Part shown: positions 61,925-64,000 of the stretch, piece after piece
Layout: every line of letters begins with the position of its first letter
Position numbering within the stretch: the first letter of the stretch is position 1
NCBI GenBank assembly: GCA_008694505.1
Contig: VZDJ01007747.1
Coordinates: 36,021,978 to 36,085,977, forward strand
DNA: 64,000 nt
Reading direction: 5' to 3'
Origin: Cyanoderma ruficeps
Lineage: Eukaryota; Chordata; Aves; Passeriformes; Timaliidae
Notes under the pieces: generated by a model
What the model saw: the letters and a program-made list of their open reading frames with translations, nothing else
What the model was told of the DNA's origin: nothing
Databases searched by the model: none
Translations under genes and position numbers: made by a program

Positions 61925-64000
61925 AAATAATAGCTGGAAGCTCTGGTCTTGTAGCAGGCTCCTGCTGGAACAACTTTGAGTATCATTTATCTCTGGGGTT
62001 ATGTGTCTTGCAAGTTAAACACCATTTGCATAACCTAAAGTTCTTAGGGATTAGGTATATTTATGGGAACCATAAAACATGTGATCATGATGTATTCATA
62101 GCATCAGGTGTGGTAAATACATAGTAATCAAAATACTTTTCCTTTACTTATCCTATTTTTATAATCAAAACAGCACTATAAAAGTGAAGCACTTAATTTC
62201 TCATTGCTCTTACGAATTTTTTGCTAACTCAGACAGTAAAAGGACAAATCCTTTTCACCACATCTTAGCCAAGAAGTGCATATTTTAAAATGGATTCTGA
62301 GTACTTTCTGAAGCTTTCTGTGTTCTCCTGCCAGGAAACCTGGGTTCTGATACTGATTATTATCAAGTTGCAGTTATGTTAGTCATAATTATAATAAAAG
62401 ATGCTTGGTGCTCAAAGAAAATACCATTAGCAAGAGAGTAGAAAATTATTTCAGTGCTGTCTTGGGTTTTGCAAGCTTAACAATGTGGTGTGTCTCATGG
62501 TTGCAATTTTTGCAAAAACACTTTTTCTCACAGATTCTTTCCCAGCTTTTGATCTTAGAGAGTCTCTCTGTCTTCTTTTTTCCTCTGCATTTCAGACTTT
62601 CTTAATTGCTACAAAACCTAGCTCACAAAAGTCTCATCTGAATGCATCATGCAAAATCTTCTTGGCAGTAGCTGAAATGGCCCCCCTGGTTTTGGTGGGT
62701 TTGTTTGTTTGTTTATTTTAAGCCCTATTATAGTAATTAAAAGGTCCCTTCTGTTAATATTGTAATGGTTGCATACAAAGAAATTAATCAGCTTCTGTCT
62801 GTCAGTTGTAAACCTGTCTCCTCTCTTATTAATAACATTTTCTGTAACAGGAAATTCTGCTGTTGCCTGATCCTGTCAGCTTTCTACATTTGGTAAGCAT
62901 GGAGAAGTACAATTGGCAAAATTCTAGGTAAACTGGTATTTTTGAACCTCTTCCTTTTGCTCTTTACTTTGAAGAATCTCCATTATTCCTTGATTTTGGT
63001 GAGATTCTCCCTCTAGCTCCGCATTCTGGTGTTTAGAGTCTTAGAGATTTTTTTCTTTNGAAGGGCTGGTGGATGCTGCTTTTTTATGTCACATCTGGGC
63101 TCAATATTTGATTTTGAGATTAGTCTTCTAGAAGGGTGTTTTGTTTTGTTCAGACCATTAGCATGCTGGAATAATTGCTTATGGAATGAGGAAGAAGCCT
63201 GTCATCAATCTTTGGGTGTTCCTGGCTCATTTACCAATTGGATCCATAGATGTTTCTTATTGTCCATGTGGATATACAGGTGGTGGCTTCCCTGGGCCTG
63301 TGAATGCAGTGAACAAGAGCTGCCTTTGGTGCCTTTTTCATAGCCAGTATGGAAAGGTGGCCTTGGCATTTCAGCAGAAGTTGCTGTGTCTGAAAAAGGG
63401 CATTTTTTTGACTTAGCAAAGACTGAGTGCTTCAAAGTTATTTCCGCATATGTGAAATGAATTTTTTTTCCATGCTGCCTCAGTTCATGGGTTAGGCACT
63501 CTGGCTCTAGGGTCCTCTGGTATAGTTAAATCTGTTGTATATACACTTTATCTGGGCTTGTCTAGACTCCTAAGTCCTTTGGGGTGGGGATCTTTTGGGT
63601 TTGGTGTTTGGGCAGCATCTAGCACCGTGGGTTTAATGAGAGACCTCTTGTGCAGTATCATCATGAAAGCTAATGGTCTGGTAAAGCTCAGGAGACAGCT
63701 TAAACCAAACTTGTACAAAACTTTAGTAGGTTCACTGTCTTCTCAGGAAATCTTTGCCTTTGAATAATTTCACTTGAAAATCAAGAGCAGAATATACAGA
63801 ACAACTACAGAGGAGGCAGAAGTCTCCATACTGCTTGCCAGACTAGCCACGCTGGCTCTCTTGCCTGGCATTCCTATTTATTTTCACATGCTTTCGGAAT
63901 GCTTTCATCCTTTCTCACAATTTGAAAATCAGTTATTTCCCTTTTTTTCTTTCCTTGTCACAACACTTCTGAGTTCTGAGCATGTTGTTAGAGCCTTGTC
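61925..64000. other. Non-coding unique sequence
   Basis: No gene is recognised. A 104-codon plus frame (63029-63343) begins across the N at 63059, so its start is unreliable. No transposon or RNA gene is evident in the remainder. Confidence 0.55.
63059..63059. other. Unresolved base (N) in poly-T
   Basis: Single N at the end of a T-rich run. Frames crossing it cannot be trusted. Confidence 0.9.

Noticed and set aside
1..64000. CRISPR arrays, operons, integrases, endogenous viral genes or LTR pairs
   Set aside because: No regularly spaced repeats, viral protein motifs or paired long terminal repeats are seen; the composition is that of a vertebrate chromosome.
1..64000. tRNA, rRNA or other standard RNA genes
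   Set aside because: No intact A/B-box pair with a paired acceptor stem, and no recognisable rRNA, snRNA or miRNA sequence; only a decayed tRNA-like relic near 2.2 kb.

Overview
The window looks like nuclear DNA from a bird. It is AT-rich, has almost no CpG outside one island, and carries several 5'-truncated CR1 LINEs whose 3' ends finish in the avian-type ATTCTATGAT-like tail. It also holds very old MIR-like SINE relics, as expected in an amniote. No bacterial, plasmid, viral or organellar layout is present. I cannot name the species or the locus.

I could not recognise any protein-coding gene, exon series, tRNA, rRNA or other standard RNA gene. Open frames are short, scattered on both strands, mostly unrelated to any protein I know, and often explained by repeats or pyrimidine-rich composition. 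The simplest reading is a gene desert or the inside of a very large intron.

Layout. 1-2.2 kb: an old plus-strand CR1 tail, a possible older minus-strand CR1-like relic and a possible tRNA-derived SINE relic. 2.2-27.9 kb: mostly unique AT-rich sequence with two MIR-like relics (11.7 and 18.4 kb, the second carrying a 13-bp triplication). 28.0 kb: a plus-strand CR1 tail. 30.5-30.9 kb: a cluster of POU octamer-like sites including a perfect inverted pair. 34.2 kb: a polyadenylation-signal plus poly-A tract resembling a retroposed 3' end. 38.6 kb: a clear MIR relic. 41.75-42.04 kb: the only CpG island, with a consensus CTCF core and a 21-bp minisatellite. 48.1-48.6 kb: a pyrimidine-rich block ending in poly-A. 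49.0-49.95 kb: the largest CR1, minus strand, with a broken reverse-transcriptase reading frame. 52.4-52.8 kb: a second candidate regulatory block with octamer sites and a CTCF-like core on the opposite strand. 61.8 kb: a third plus-strand CR1 tail.

The most useful leads are the CpG island with its CTCF site and in-phase minisatellite, and the octamer dyad cluster. No new enzymatic or defence system is visible. Three single Ns sit at or near homopolymer runs and look like assembly uncertainty.
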